From Chloroflexia bacterium (GTDB lineage Bacteria; Chloroflexota; Chloroflexia; Thermomicrobiales; CFX8), in the NCBI GenBank assembly GCA_013696045.1, contig JACCZH010000341.1, positions 1-7,341 of the forward strand: DNA of 7,341 nucleotides, written 5' to 3'. A program made the translations under genes and the position numbers. The notes below the pieces were generated by a model. The model ran no database searches. It was not told the origin of the DNA and worked only from the letters and a program-made list of their open reading frames with translations. Numbering within the stretch: the stretch's first letter is position 1; each line of letters opens with the position of its first letter. This document shows, in pieces, positions 1-6,619 of the stretch.

Positions 1-958
1 CCAGAGCCTGCTTTAACTGTGCCGGGTCGCCGCGTGGAATCTGAACGAGCTGTGGCAAGCGCGTCAAGCCGGTAAGGCTATCAGCCTGAGCTGGGGCCGC
101 GGTTACAACTGTCCGCCCCAGCTGCAGTGCGGCAATCAATGCACTGCTTCGTTGGGTTGCTCCATCAGGAAATGGGAAGGCGATAACGGCGCAACGGGAC
201 AGCGCGTTACTCGCGGCTTGAGCATCGAGATACCCGGTCCAGGTCAACTCCACGCCGCATTCTGCTGCTAGCGTCTCTGCGTCCTTGAGCGACATGAACC
301 CGTGATGCCCCGCCGCCGTTGCATGGCCACCGACAATGCACAGCGGAGGGCGTTCGCGTGCGGGGAACCGCCCGATTGCCTGGATGAGCAGGTCGAAACC
401 CTTCTGGCGAGACGGAAATCCGAAGTAGCCGATACAGGGTTCGGGTTCAAATCGTGCGTCAGGCGATGGAAGACTGGGTCCCAATGGAATCAACTGCGAC
501 GGGATCTTCGCCTGGCTCAATGTGTGCCTGTCATCCGGATTGGTTACGATCACTGCCTTGGACCAGCGCGCCATGCGGCGCATTGTGAAGAAGCGCACTC
601 GTCCGGCTTTTGGAAACAGGTAAGGCGGCCGGAGGTCGTGGAAGGTTGTGACGACAGGAGCGACCCGTATCAGTCTGGACAACAGGTTGACAACCGGGTG
701 CATAGCAAAGGCTCCGGCCTGGTATTGGACGTGAACGATGTCGATACGGTGGCGACTGACGATTTCGCGGACTGTGGAGATTGCTCCCCAGGACCATGTC
801 TCGACAGTCTCGTCAGCGGAGGAGGCGTGGGATGACAGGACGACGGTCTGAATACCCTGCAGTTCCATCTCAGATCTGAGTAATTCCGTGTAACCAGAGA
901 TTCCGCCCTGCATTGGTGGGTACTCGCCGGTGATAAGCAGTACGCGCGGAGCGGTCAT
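1..958 (-). CDS. GT4-family (GT-B fold) glycosyltransferase, C-terminus cut off by window edge
   Basis: The frame is open from an ATG at 958 to the left edge, giving 319 visible residues without a stop. The N-terminus has the GT4 glycine-rich entry GEYPPMQGGISGY (residues 11-23). It is followed by IVHVQYQ (74-80) and TTFHDLRPPYLF (104-115), typical of the N-terminal Rossmann domain. The C-terminal domain opens with GYFGFPSRQKGFDLLIQA (177-194), the usual 'G...KG.d.Li.A' donor-domain start. Where many GT4 enzymes carry the EX7E motif, this protein has PFPDGATQRSSALIAAL (262-278), so neither canonical glutamate is in place. A related 'RSGSLLAAL'-type subgroup exists, so activity is not excluded. 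The enzyme should transfer a sugar from a nucleotide donor to a glycan at the cytoplasmic membrane face; donor and acceptor cannot be read. Its ATG overlaps the stop of the preceding GT2 gene (ATGA, 955-958) and it has no clear Shine-Dalgarno, so translation is probably coupled. It is the last visible gene of the glycosyltransferase operon. Confidence 0.88.
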   Translation of the reverse strand, partial: MTAPRVLLITGEYPPMQGGISGYTELLRSEMELQGIQTVVLSSHASSADETVETWSWGAISTVREIVSRHRIDIVHVQYQAGAFAMHPVVNLLSRLIRVAPVVTTFHDLRPPYLFPKAGRVRFFTMRRMARWSKAVIVTNPDDRHTLSQAKIPSQLIPLGPSLPSPDARFEPEPCIGYFGFPSRQKGFDLLIQAIGRFPARERPPLCIVGGHATAAGHHGFMSLKDAETLAAECGVELTWTGYLDAQAASNALSRCAVIAFPFPDGATQRSSALIAALQLGRTVVTAAPAQADSLTGLTRLPQLVQIPRGDPAQLKQAL

Positions 959-1905
959 CGGTTCTGATTTTCGTCGAAGCGCAGTCTGCTCAACAAAAGC
1001 TGCCGGTAAAATTCCACCCGCTGACGTCTCAAATTACGGCGGTGTCCTCGCGCCCACTTTGCGGCCTCGACGATCATCTGAACGAAATAGCCAAACCTGA
1101 TAACGGCTTCCACAGCGAGGGCGGTTGAGCGGCCATATAAGCGGCGCTGGAGCTCGATCCTGCTGCGGTCGAAGGCGAGCTGGCGGAGCGGGATGTTCTG
1201 GCCAGTGCTCGCGCCCTCGTGATGCACGATCTCCACATCGGGCAGATACGAGATGCGCCAACCATGCCGCCGGAAGCGCCAGCACCATTCTGTTTCCTCA
1301 CAGTACATCCAGAACGACTCGTCGAACCCTCCGACGCAGTCGATTGCTTTCCTACGGACCATGAGGCACGCGCCGACCACCCAATCAACGTCCTGAATCT
1401 CGTCTTCGGGACTGTCTTCCATATGGTAGCGGCGCTTTAATGGATTGGCCGGCCACCACTGCTGGAAGATCGTGCTCTCGAAGATCGGGGTTAGTCTGGC
1501 TGGGAAGCGGCGGCGGGAGGATTGCAGATCGCCGGTGGGATAGCGTAGCCGGGGGGCGCAGACTGCCACGTCTGGATTGGCGTCCAGGTGCTGGGCGAGC
1601 CGGCACACACTGTTGGCGGACACGACAGTGTCCGGATTGAGGATCAGCACGTAGTCGCCGCTGGTCAGGCTGACGCCGAGGTTGGCGCCGGCGCCGTAGC
1701 CCCGATTGGGAGCGTCAATAACGCAGACCTCTGGGAAATGCTCTCGCACCGCGTGAGGGCTGCCGTCGCTGCTGTTGTTATCGACCACTACAATTTCGTT
1801 CAGAACCCCGCTTGCACAAGCTTGTTCGAGCGAGCGTAGGCAGTTCAGCAATAGCTCACGGACGTTGTAGCTGACAACAACCGCGGAAACTCCCCTGCGA
1901 TTCAC
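955..1905 (-). CDS. GT2 family glycosyltransferase, rhamnosyltransferase (WbbL)-like
   Basis: A 316-residue GT-A fold enzyme. Visible motifs in order are VVSYN (10-14), VVDNNSSDGS (40-49, nucleotide binding), NRGYGAGANLG (67-77), LNPDT (89-93, at the DXD metal/donor position), VDWVVGACLMVRR (173-185), FDESFWMYCEETEWCWR (194-210, carrying the acidic catalytic-base region) and HHEGAST (228-234). This order is that of the WbbL/RfbF-type GT2 subgroup, often annotated as rhamnosyltransferase, and the length fits. The C-terminus (about 250-316) is basic and amphipathic with no clear membrane helix, suggesting peripheral membrane attachment. The start is GTG at 1905, overlapping the upstream TGA (GTGA). 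A strong Shine-Dalgarno AGGGAGG lies 4 bases upstream inside the previous gene, which supports this start. The likely role is adding one sugar to a lipid-linked surface glycan; the rhamnose donor is only a family-level guess. Confidence 0.9.
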   Translation of the reverse strand: MNRRGVSAVVVSYNVRELLLNCLRSLEQACASGVLNEIVVVDNNSSDGSPHAVREHFPEVCVIDAPNRGYGAGANLGVSLTSGDYVLILNPDTVVSANSVCRLAQHLDANPDVAVCAPRLRYPTGDLQSSRRRFPARLTPIFESTIFQQWWPANPLKRRYHMEDSPEDEIQDVDWVVGACLMVRRKAIDCVGGFDESFWMYCEETEWCWRFRRHGWRISYLPDVEIVHHEGASTGQNIPLRQLAFDRSRIELQRRLYGRSTALAVEAVIRFGYFVQMIVEAAKWARGHRRNLRRQRVEFYRQLLLSRLRFDENQNR

Positions 1906-2660
1906 GCTGCCTCCCTGCGGCGGAGCAACATGCAGCAGCGAATCTCTTCAAACGCCATCACCACTGCCATGAAGAGGCCTGTGACGCCGTCCCGGTAGCC
2001 TTTAAGCGCCACGAAACGCCTCCAGAACTCGCGCACGGGCCGGCCCAGATAAGCGCGCCTGCGAGGTGTCCCCACCAGGTTCTGGTGAACGTGGCGCAGG
2101 GTATAGGCGCATTGTTTCTGCATGAACTCTCGACGTGTAGCGTAGTTAAGATGGACGAACGGCTCGCGCAGCCGCTCGGTGCGGCCATCATAGAGGACCA
2201 CTTCGTGAACCTGCCGCGTTTCGTCATAGCGTCCCCGTCCACAGCGTATCAACCGCGCCTGATAATCTGGCCACCAGCCGCCACCGCGTAGCACGCGACC
2301 AAAGGCGACGTTCTTTCGTGGCAGCCAGAATGCCGCCACATCGTCACTTACGGCGTCGATACGCGCGAGGATTTCCGTTCGGGATTCTTCGGTCAGGCGT
2401 TCATCCGCGTCAAGGAAGAGTATCCAGCGGGTATCGCCGGCCATGCTGAGACCTGCGTTGCGCTGCGAGGCGTAGCCGCTAAACGGCCGGTGGACGACGT
2501 CCGCGGCATGTTCCTTCGCGATCTGGACAGTGCGATCGGTCGATCCTGAATCTAGGACGATGATCCGCGCACCCAATCCGTCGATTGACGCGAGACATCC
2601 CGGGAGATGCTCCTCCTCATTGAGCGTCAGGACGATGGCTGTAATGTGCGGCGCTGTCAT
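1902..2660 (-). CDS. GT2 family glycosyltransferase, WaaE/KdtX-like
   Basis: A 252-residue protein from ATG 2660. Motifs are VLTLNEEEHL (10-19), VLDSGSTDRT (35-44), QRNAGL (66-71), LFLDADER (81-88, with the DAD metal-binding motif) and VHE (151-153, around the expected catalytic acid). The pattern LNEEE...DSGSTDRT...QRNAGL...LDADE is that of the WaaE/KdtX-like GT2 group, whose Gram-negative members add glucose to the LPS core. The C-terminus (about 221-245, GYRDGVTGLF onward) is hydrophobic and amphipathic, as usual in this group, and may dip into the membrane. The frame stays open 57 codons further upstream, but that stretch is unlike any GT2 N-terminus and lies inside the preceding gene. 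The ATG at 2660 forms an ATGA overlap with that gene's stop and begins directly before the first beta strand, so I chose it. The substrate is not readable, and an LPS role should not be assumed. Confidence 0.88.
   Translation of the reverse strand: MTAPHITAIVLTLNEEEHLPGCLASIDGLGARIIVLDSGSTDRTVQIAKEHAADVVHRPFSGYASQRNAGLSMAGDTRWILFLDADERLTEESRTEILARIDAVSDDVAAFWLPRKNVAFGRVLRGGGWWPDYQARLIRCGRGRYDETRQVHEVVLYDGRTERLREPFVHLNYATRREFMQKQCAYTLRHVHQNLVGTPRRRAYLGRPVREFWRRFVALKGYRDGVTGLFMAVVMAFEEIRCCMLLRRREAA
1910..1916 (-). promoter_or_regulatory. Strong ribosome binding site for the GTG-started GT2 gene
   Basis: On the minus strand the bases read AGGGAGG, 4 bases before the GTG at 1905. They lie within the last codons of the upstream WaaE-like gene. 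The site fixes the GTG start and shows that the GTGA junction has its own strong initiation signal, unlike the two ATGA junctions of the same operon. Confidence 0.7.
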
Positions 2661-3577
2661 GATCCAGATCTCGCTGTTCGACGAAACCTGTCCCGTATAT
2701 GTTTGTTGACATTCTGGCGGCCTGGGGCGCCGCGGTCCTGGAGACGAGTTCCGACGCTCACGAGCATTCGAACCAACTGTTGTTGCCACTGAGATGCCCA
2801 ACGCTCGAAATACTGCGCGCGGCTGCACCACAGCGCGGCGTGCATATCGTTTACCCGTTGTCCAGTGGATTGGCCGCCATGATGAATCATCCTGGCGTCG
2901 GGCGCGAGCAGCCGTGTCCAGCCGTGTTCTGCGAGTCGGCGCTGAAGATCCACCTCTTCACTGTACATAAAATACGACTCGTCGAACACGCCGATATCCA
3001 GTAGAGCTGACCGTCGCAGGAAGAGGGCTGCGCCGAGGGCATAGTCGATTGCTACCGGTAGCTGGCCGTTTCCCGCGGACACACGCCCGTTCAGTGTTGA
3101 CCCATACAGCCGGGGTGGAACCGGGACGAGGTCGAAAAAGACATTCTCGGCCCCAGGAAAGCGGTAGCCTGAAGACTGGAGGGTGAGGTCCGCATTGAGC
3201 AGCAGAGGAGCAACCATGCCAACGTGTGCGCTCAAATGTAATGTATCCCAGAGCAGTTGAAGCGACGAGGGCAGGAGCTCAATGTCAGGGTTGAGGACGA
3301 GGACAGCCTTACCCTGGGCAAGACCGATGCCGGCATTGCTGGCCGCGCCATAGCCGCGATTCTCGCTGAGCTCAATTAGTCGTGCTCCAGGGTAGCTAGC
3401 GACGACTTCGCGGAAGTCCTGTTGATCAGACGCGCTGTCGACAACGATTACCTCGATGGACAGGTTGCCGCGAACACGCTCGCTCTCAATTGAGCGCAGG
3501 CAGGCATCGAGAAGTGCCGCGACGTTCCAGTTCACGACAACGATTGACACATCGATCGAAAGACTTCCGCAGGTCAC
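2657..3577 (-). CDS. GT2 family glycosyltransferase, rhamnosyltransferase-like, first gene of the GT operon
   Basis: A 306-residue GT-A enzyme. It shows VVVNWN (13-18), VIVVDSASDQ (43-52), NRGYGAASNAG (73-83), LNPDI (95-99, at the DXD position), DYALGAALFLRR (178-189), FDESYFMYSEEVDLQRR (198-214) and HHGGQSTGQ (232-240). The same motifs occur in the same order in the GT2 gene at 955-1905, so the two are diverged members of one subgroup. It should transfer a sugar from a nucleotide (possibly dTDP-rhamnose) donor at the cytoplasmic membrane face. The start is uncertain. GTG at 3577 is preceded only by weak GAAAG-like bases, and an in-frame GTG at 3550 (residue 10) would still keep the first beta strand. 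The stop overlaps the next ATG by 4 bases (ATGA, 2657-2660). It heads the minus-strand operon and diverges from the gene at 3675 across a 97-base spacer. Confidence 0.88.
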   Translation of the reverse strand: MTCGSLSIDVSIVVVNWNVAALLDACLRSIESERVRGNLSIEVIVVDSASDQQDFREVVASYPGARLIELSENRGYGAASNAGIGLAQGKAVLVLNPDIELLPSSLQLLWDTLHLSAHVGMVAPLLLNADLTLQSSGYRFPGAENVFFDLVPVPPRLYGSTLNGRVSAGNGQLPVAIDYALGAALFLRRSALLDIGVFDESYFMYSEEVDLQRRLAEHGWTRLLAPDARMIHHGGQSTGQRVNDMHAALWCSRAQYFERWASQWQQQLVRMLVSVGTRLQDRGAPGRQNVNKHIRDRFRRTARSGS

Positions 3578-3587
3578 AACAGGTACT

Positions 3588-3612
3588 TTCGTAGATTTGT
3601 GAACGTTCGTAG
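3588..3612. repeat. TTCGTAG direct repeat, 18-base period, in the divergent spacer
   Basis: TTCGTAG occurs at 3588-3594 and again at 3606-3612, so the copies start 18 bases apart. An 8-base palindrome, GAACGTTC (3601-3608), overlaps the second copy. The site sits between two divergent operons and overlaps the putative plus-strand -35 region, a fitting place for an operator. Function is inference only. Confidence 0.35.
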
Positions 3613-3626
3613 CCTCATGCTAGACT
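3597..3626 (+). promoter_or_regulatory. Putative sigma70-type promoter for the 3675-6588 operon
   Basis: TTGTGA (3597-3602, four of six matches to TTGACA) is followed after 18 bases by TAGACT (3621-3626, four of six to TATAAT). A TG one base upstream of the latter makes it an extended -10 (TGCTAGACT). Transcription would start near 3633, leaving a leader of about 40 bases before the TTG at 3675. The match is moderate. No comparably convincing promoter was seen for the opposite-strand operon in the same spacer. Confidence 0.35.
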
Positions 3627-3674
3627 CCATGCACAATCGTCGCGCTGGTAGCTTCTCCCCGCGCACGGCTCTCT

Positions 3675-4520
3675 TTGCCCTCTATCTGCGCTGTCGATGA
3701 GTTCACAGGTTACATCACCCGGGAACGGGAGCATGCCAGCGCGCCTGTATTGTATGAAAGACTGGGATTTCGGGTGCGAGTTGTTCGAAACATTGGATGG
3801 ATTGACCGCCGTCGTAAGACTGGCAGGATTCTCGTGCTTGCTGGACTTTTCTTTCTAGGTAGTTCGTTCGCATTGACCTTCTACCAGAATAATATATTGC
3901 TCTCATATGTCGGATTGATTCTGGGATTCTTGACGTTCAATGGCGGTATGCAACAGGTAGCTCGCTGGAGCCGCAAGCCGCGCGCAGACCAGATCCTGGA
4001 CACACTTCTTTCAAAGCTCAACGATCGTTACGCGATCGTCCATTACCCTGCGTTACCCGGACGCCGGCCGGATCACGTCGTGGTTACACCTTCGGGAACG
4101 ATTGTTATTACGCCGCGTGAGGTTGGAGGCAGTGTTTCACTGGACGGTCATCGCTGGCGACGAGGGAGCGCGCTTCGCCAGATCTTTAACCTCGGGGGGC
4201 CTCAGCTTGGAAACCCGACGATCGACAACAATCAGCAGATTGTGTCGGTCGAGGCGTTTCTGGACGAACAAGGACTTGCGACTGACGTTCAGGGTGTTGT
4301 CGTGTTTATCCACCCTGACGTTGAGATCGAGATGCGCGAGCCGGAAAGTACAGTTCTTCACATAACGGAACTTTACGATTTTATCCGAAATCAAGGATCC
4401 GGCGCGACGTTGCCATCTCAAGATCGCGCCAAAGTGGTGACTGCGCTGTCGACCGGCGAGAAGATTGAGGAAACCGATGCGACGGTTCGCCGTCCACGCA
4501 AGAAAGTGCGTGCGGCATGA
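3675..4520 (+). CDS. Two-helix membrane protein with degenerate NERD-like cytoplasmic domain
   Basis: No confident family name. The 281-residue reading has a charged N-terminus with RRRK at 45-48, two hydrophobic segments (about 51-69 and 74-89) joined by a short loop, then a basic KPR. By the positive-inside rule both ends should be cytoplasmic. Residues about 105-215 resemble a NERD (nuclease-related) domain: DHVVVTPSGTIVI (133-145), then GGSVSLDGHRW (151-161), then an NNQQIVSVEAFLDEQG region (185-200). NERD proteins usually have an ExK motif after the 'GvfvI' strand. Here the aligned stretch is TPR (146-148), so the expected Glu and Lys are absent and nuclease activity is doubtful. The C-terminus is basic (RRPRKK, 272-277). 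The start is taken as TTG 3675, with no in-frame ATG and no clear Shine-Dalgarno; a later TTG (3750) or GTG (3774) is possible. Its stop overlaps the holB ATG by 4 bases (ATGA), indicating co-translation. Confidence 0.75.
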   Translation: MPSICAVDEFTGYITREREHASAPVLYERLGFRVRVVRNIGWIDRRRKTGRILVLAGLFFLGSSFALTFYQNNILLSYVGLILGFLTFNGGMQQVARWSRKPRADQILDTLLSKLNDRYAIVHYPALPGRRPDHVVVTPSGTIVITPREVGGSVSLDGHRWRRGSALRQIFNLGGPQLGNPTIDNNQQIVSVEAFLDEQGLATDVQGVVVFIHPDVEIEMREPESTVLHITELYDFIRNQGSGATLPSQDRAKVVTALSTGEKIEETDATVRRPRKKVRAA

Positions 4521-5566
4521 GCGCGGACGATGGCAGGACACACTGGCCGGTTATCGGGCATGAAGAAGCGGTGCGCGGTCTTCGTGATGCCGTTCGATCC
4601 GGTCGAATGTCGCACGCGTATCTGATCACTGGTCCAGAGGGGATCGGCCGCTCGACGCTCGCAATGGCGCTCGCTCAAGCACTGAATTGCGAACACGTTA
4701 TCGATGAGCGGCCGTGTGGCGAATGCGATAGCTGCCGCAGAATTGACCACGGCGCGCATCCAGATGTCACGCGGGTTGATCTTGACTGGCAGGCTGACAT
4801 GATTGCCGCTCCACGCGGTGACGCCACCCGCTCACGCCAACGGCTGTCCATCGAAACCATTCGCTGGCTGCGGCAAGACATCGTGACCAGGCCGGTCATG
4901 GGGCGCTGGAAGGTTCAGATCGTTGACGACGCTGACCTGTTCTCCGAGTCTGCGCCGGACGCCTTCCTGAAGACACTTGAGGAACCTCCGTCGTTCGCCA
5001 TTATTATTCTGGTGGCGACGTCGGTTGATTCCGTGTCCGAGACGGTGCGCTCGCGCTGCCGGCATCTTCAGCTAGGCACCGTTTCGACGGCGCTTATACG
5101 AGAAACATTGGAGTCTCGCGGAGTGCCGCCGGCGGCGGCAGGCGCCATTTCACGCTCGGCCCACGGACGGATTGCCTGGGCGCTGAGAATGGCAAATGAC
5201 CCAGAGGCACTGCGGGCACGTCGTGAGAAGGTCGAGGCCGCGCTAGAGCATCTTACCGCTCCGCTGGGACGGGTTGAGATTAGTGGCGTTATCGCCAGCA
5301 ATCACAGCCGCAACCGGGAGGCGACGCACGAGTTGCTCGATCTGTACACCGGTTTATGGAGAGACGCGTTGCTCCACCGGGCCGGACTGGGCGATCTGGT
5401 GGTTTTCCCCGAAGTCGGGGACCGGTTGGCGGAGTACGCCAACAATTTTGGAGTTGGGGATCTACGGCGGGCGGTTGGGGCAACACAGCGTTGCATGGGT
5501 GATTTAGACGCCAACATGCAGGCTCGAATTGCGCTTCATGCGATGGTGATGCAATGGCCAAGGTAG
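4517..5566 (+). CDS. holB: DNA polymerase III subunit delta' (clamp loader)
   Basis: A 349-residue AAA+ protein of the clamp-loader complex, which opens and loads the beta sliding clamp at primer-template junctions. Visible marks are VIGHEEAV (12-19), a P-loop region GPEGIGRST (39-47), a zinc module with C58, C67, C70 and C73 (PCGECDSC), the Walker-B-like strand VQIVDDADLF (133-142), LKTLEEPP (151-158, highly typical of delta'/DnaX) and SRC (179-181), the sensor motif used to trigger ATP hydrolysis in a neighbouring subunit. The P-loop has Arg45 where ATP-binding members have Lys. Delta' of E. coli also lacks a functional P-loop, so this fits a non-ATP-binding delta'. The alpha-helical C-terminal collar domain covers about 250-349. 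The ATG overlaps the previous stop by 4 bases, and the 3' end overlaps ricT by 13. Length and the zinc module separate it from DnaX, which is usually longer and has an intact P-loop. Confidence 0.93.
   Translation: MSADDGRTHWPVIGHEEAVRGLRDAVRSGRMSHAYLITGPEGIGRSTLAMALAQALNCEHVIDERPCGECDSCRRIDHGAHPDVTRVDLDWQADMIAAPRGDATRSRQRLSIETIRWLRQDIVTRPVMGRWKVQIVDDADLFSESAPDAFLKTLEEPPSFAIIILVATSVDSVSETVRSRCRHLQLGTVSTALIRETLESRGVPPAAAGAISRSAHGRIAWALRMANDPEALRARREKVEAALEHLTAPLGRVEISGVIASNHSRNREATHELLDLYTGLWRDALLHRAGLGDLVVFPEVGDRLAEYANNFGVGDLRRAVGATQRCMGDLDANMQARIALHAMVMQWPR
5545..5550 (+). promoter_or_regulatory. Ribosome binding site for ricT, inside holB
   Basis: GGTGAT matches the distal part of the extended Shine-Dalgarno (AGGAGGTGAT) and ends 3 bases before the ATG at 5554. 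It supports that start and the 13-base overlap with holB. Confidence 0.45.
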
Positions 5567-6588
5567 GGGACGAGTCGACACACGATTTCTACGCTGAGGC
5601 GCGCGCGCGTTTCAAGCAGCGAATCACGCTCTCAAACAAGCGCTCGGCCATGTTCGCCGAAGCAGGCTGCGGTTGCGATGGCTGTGAGTGCGCCCTGCCG
5701 CAGGTTGAGGGCGCTGAAATTGACTTGCCTGAGCTACAGGTCACCGGAGTTCGGTTCCGGGATTCCAGCAGGACGTACTATTTCGCGCCGGGCGCACACG
5801 AGCTCTCTGCGGGCGATCGTGTGGTCGTCGAGACGGAGCGTGGCAGTGATATCGGTGTCGTTGTGATCGCGCCGCATCAGGTGGCAGCGGCGACACTTGA
5901 AGGTGAGCTCAAGCCAATCGTCCGTGTTGCGACCGAGGTCGATCTGGACCTCTCTGAGTCGCTGCAAGGGCAGCAAGGTGAAGCGCTGAAGATATTTGCG
6001 CAAAAGGTTCGCGACCACAAGCTCCCGATGAAGCCAGTCAAGGCTGAGTACAACCACGACGGCTCGCGCCTGACCTTCTATTTTTCATCGAATGGCCGTG
6101 TGGATTTCCGTCAGCTTGTTCGCGATCTGGCCTCATGGTTCCGTTGCAGAATCGAATTGCGGCAGATTGGCCCGCGTGACGAAGCCCGGCTGATCGGCAG
6201 TCTCGGCAAGTGTGGACGTCCCCTGTGCTGCTCGACTTGGTTGCCCCAGTTCGCGGATGTCACGATGACGATGGCCAAGAACCAGGACATCTCACACAAT
6301 CCAATGAAGAACTCGGGTGCGTGCGGGAAGCTGCTTTGCTGCCTCTCATATGAGGATGCTTTTTACCGCGAGGTGCGCCGCTCATTGCCTCGCCTGGGTC
6401 AGATCGTGACAACAGAGCGTGGGCCAGGGTACGTGCATGCGTTGAACCTGTTGCGCGAATCTGTGACAGTGCGGCTTGATGCGGGCGAAGACATCGAGTG
6501 CTCGGTGGCTGATCTGATTATTGTCAAAGGCGAACGCGTCAATGCCCCGCAGGGCCGCCGCCAGCCGCGACGTGACACGACGCGGTAA
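5554..6588 (+). CDS. ricT: RicT/YaaT-type PSP1 domain protein with extra N-terminal Cys cluster
   Basis: A 344-residue member of the PSP1 (stage 0 sporulation YaaT/RicT) family. The PSP1 core runs from about residue 62 (VTGVRFRD, 63-70; GDRVVVETERGSDIG, 87-101) to about 270. It contains the diagnostic paired motifs GKCGRPLCCSTWL (218-230) and NSGACGKLLCCLSYE (253-267), with cysteines 220, 225, 226, 257, 262 and 263. In B. subtilis RicT joins RicA and RicF in the Y-complex, which carries [4Fe-4S] clusters and promotes RNase Y-dependent mRNA maturation; the RicT cysteines take part. A C-terminal beta-rich segment (about 281-326, LGQIVTTERGPGYV) looks SH3/KOW-like, ahead of a basic tail. Unusual is an N-terminal extension with CGCDGCEC (39-46), a CxCx2CxC cluster ahead of the PSP1 core. 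Pairing with holB matches the Firmicutes order. No RicA or RicF gene is visible here. Confidence 0.93.
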   Translation: MAKVGDESTHDFYAEARARFKQRITLSNKRSAMFAEAGCGCDGCECALPQVEGAEIDLPELQVTGVRFRDSSRTYYFAPGAHELSAGDRVVVETERGSDIGVVVIAPHQVAAATLEGELKPIVRVATEVDLDLSESLQGQQGEALKIFAQKVRDHKLPMKPVKAEYNHDGSRLTFYFSSNGRVDFRQLVRDLASWFRCRIELRQIGPRDEARLIGSLGKCGRPLCCSTWLPQFADVTMTMAKNQDISHNPMKNSGACGKLLCCLSYEDAFYREVRRSLPRLGQIVTTERGPGYVHALNLLRESVTVRLDAGEDIECSVADLIIVKGERVNAPQGRRQPRRDTTR

Positions 6589-6592
6589 CACA

Positions 6593-6605
6593 TGCACTAC
6601 GTGCA
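6593..6605. repeat. Small inverted repeat in the ricT/yggT convergent gap
   Basis: TGCAC-TAC-GTGCA forms a 5-base-pair stem with a 3-base loop. It lies in the 31-base gap between the convergent stops of ricT and yggT. The position suits a bidirectional terminator, but the stem is short and no T-run follows on either strand, so termination is only a possibility. Confidence 0.3.
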
Positions 6606-6619
6606 GCGTAGGCGATCAA

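Noticed and set aside
302..835. 177-codon plus-strand open frame opposite the GT4 gene
   Set aside because: It is antisense to a frame with clear GT4 motifs and shows no recognisable domain; it is a shadow of GC-rich coding sequence.
956..2660. Identical MTAP N-termini of the WaaE-like and GT4 proteins as a possible shared signal
   Set aside because: The ATGA overlap forces codon 2 to begin with A, and the enzymes are otherwise unrelated; a four-residue match is easily coincidental.
2661..2831. 57-codon upstream extension of the WaaE-like gene
   Set aside because: It lies wholly within the preceding GT2 gene, is Arg/Pro/Ser-rich without GT2 features, and the ATGA junction at 2657-2660 gives a natural start.
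3733..3858. Small plus-strand ATG frame with an upstream GGGAG
   Set aside because: It is out of frame with, and internal to, the membrane protein gene, and stops after about 40 codons; a chance ribosome-binding-like sequence is more likely.
4137..4541. 134-codon minus-strand frame opposite the NERD-like gene
   Set aside because: No domain is recognisable, and the plus-strand frame is supported by the holB overlap and the membrane/NERD-like architecture.
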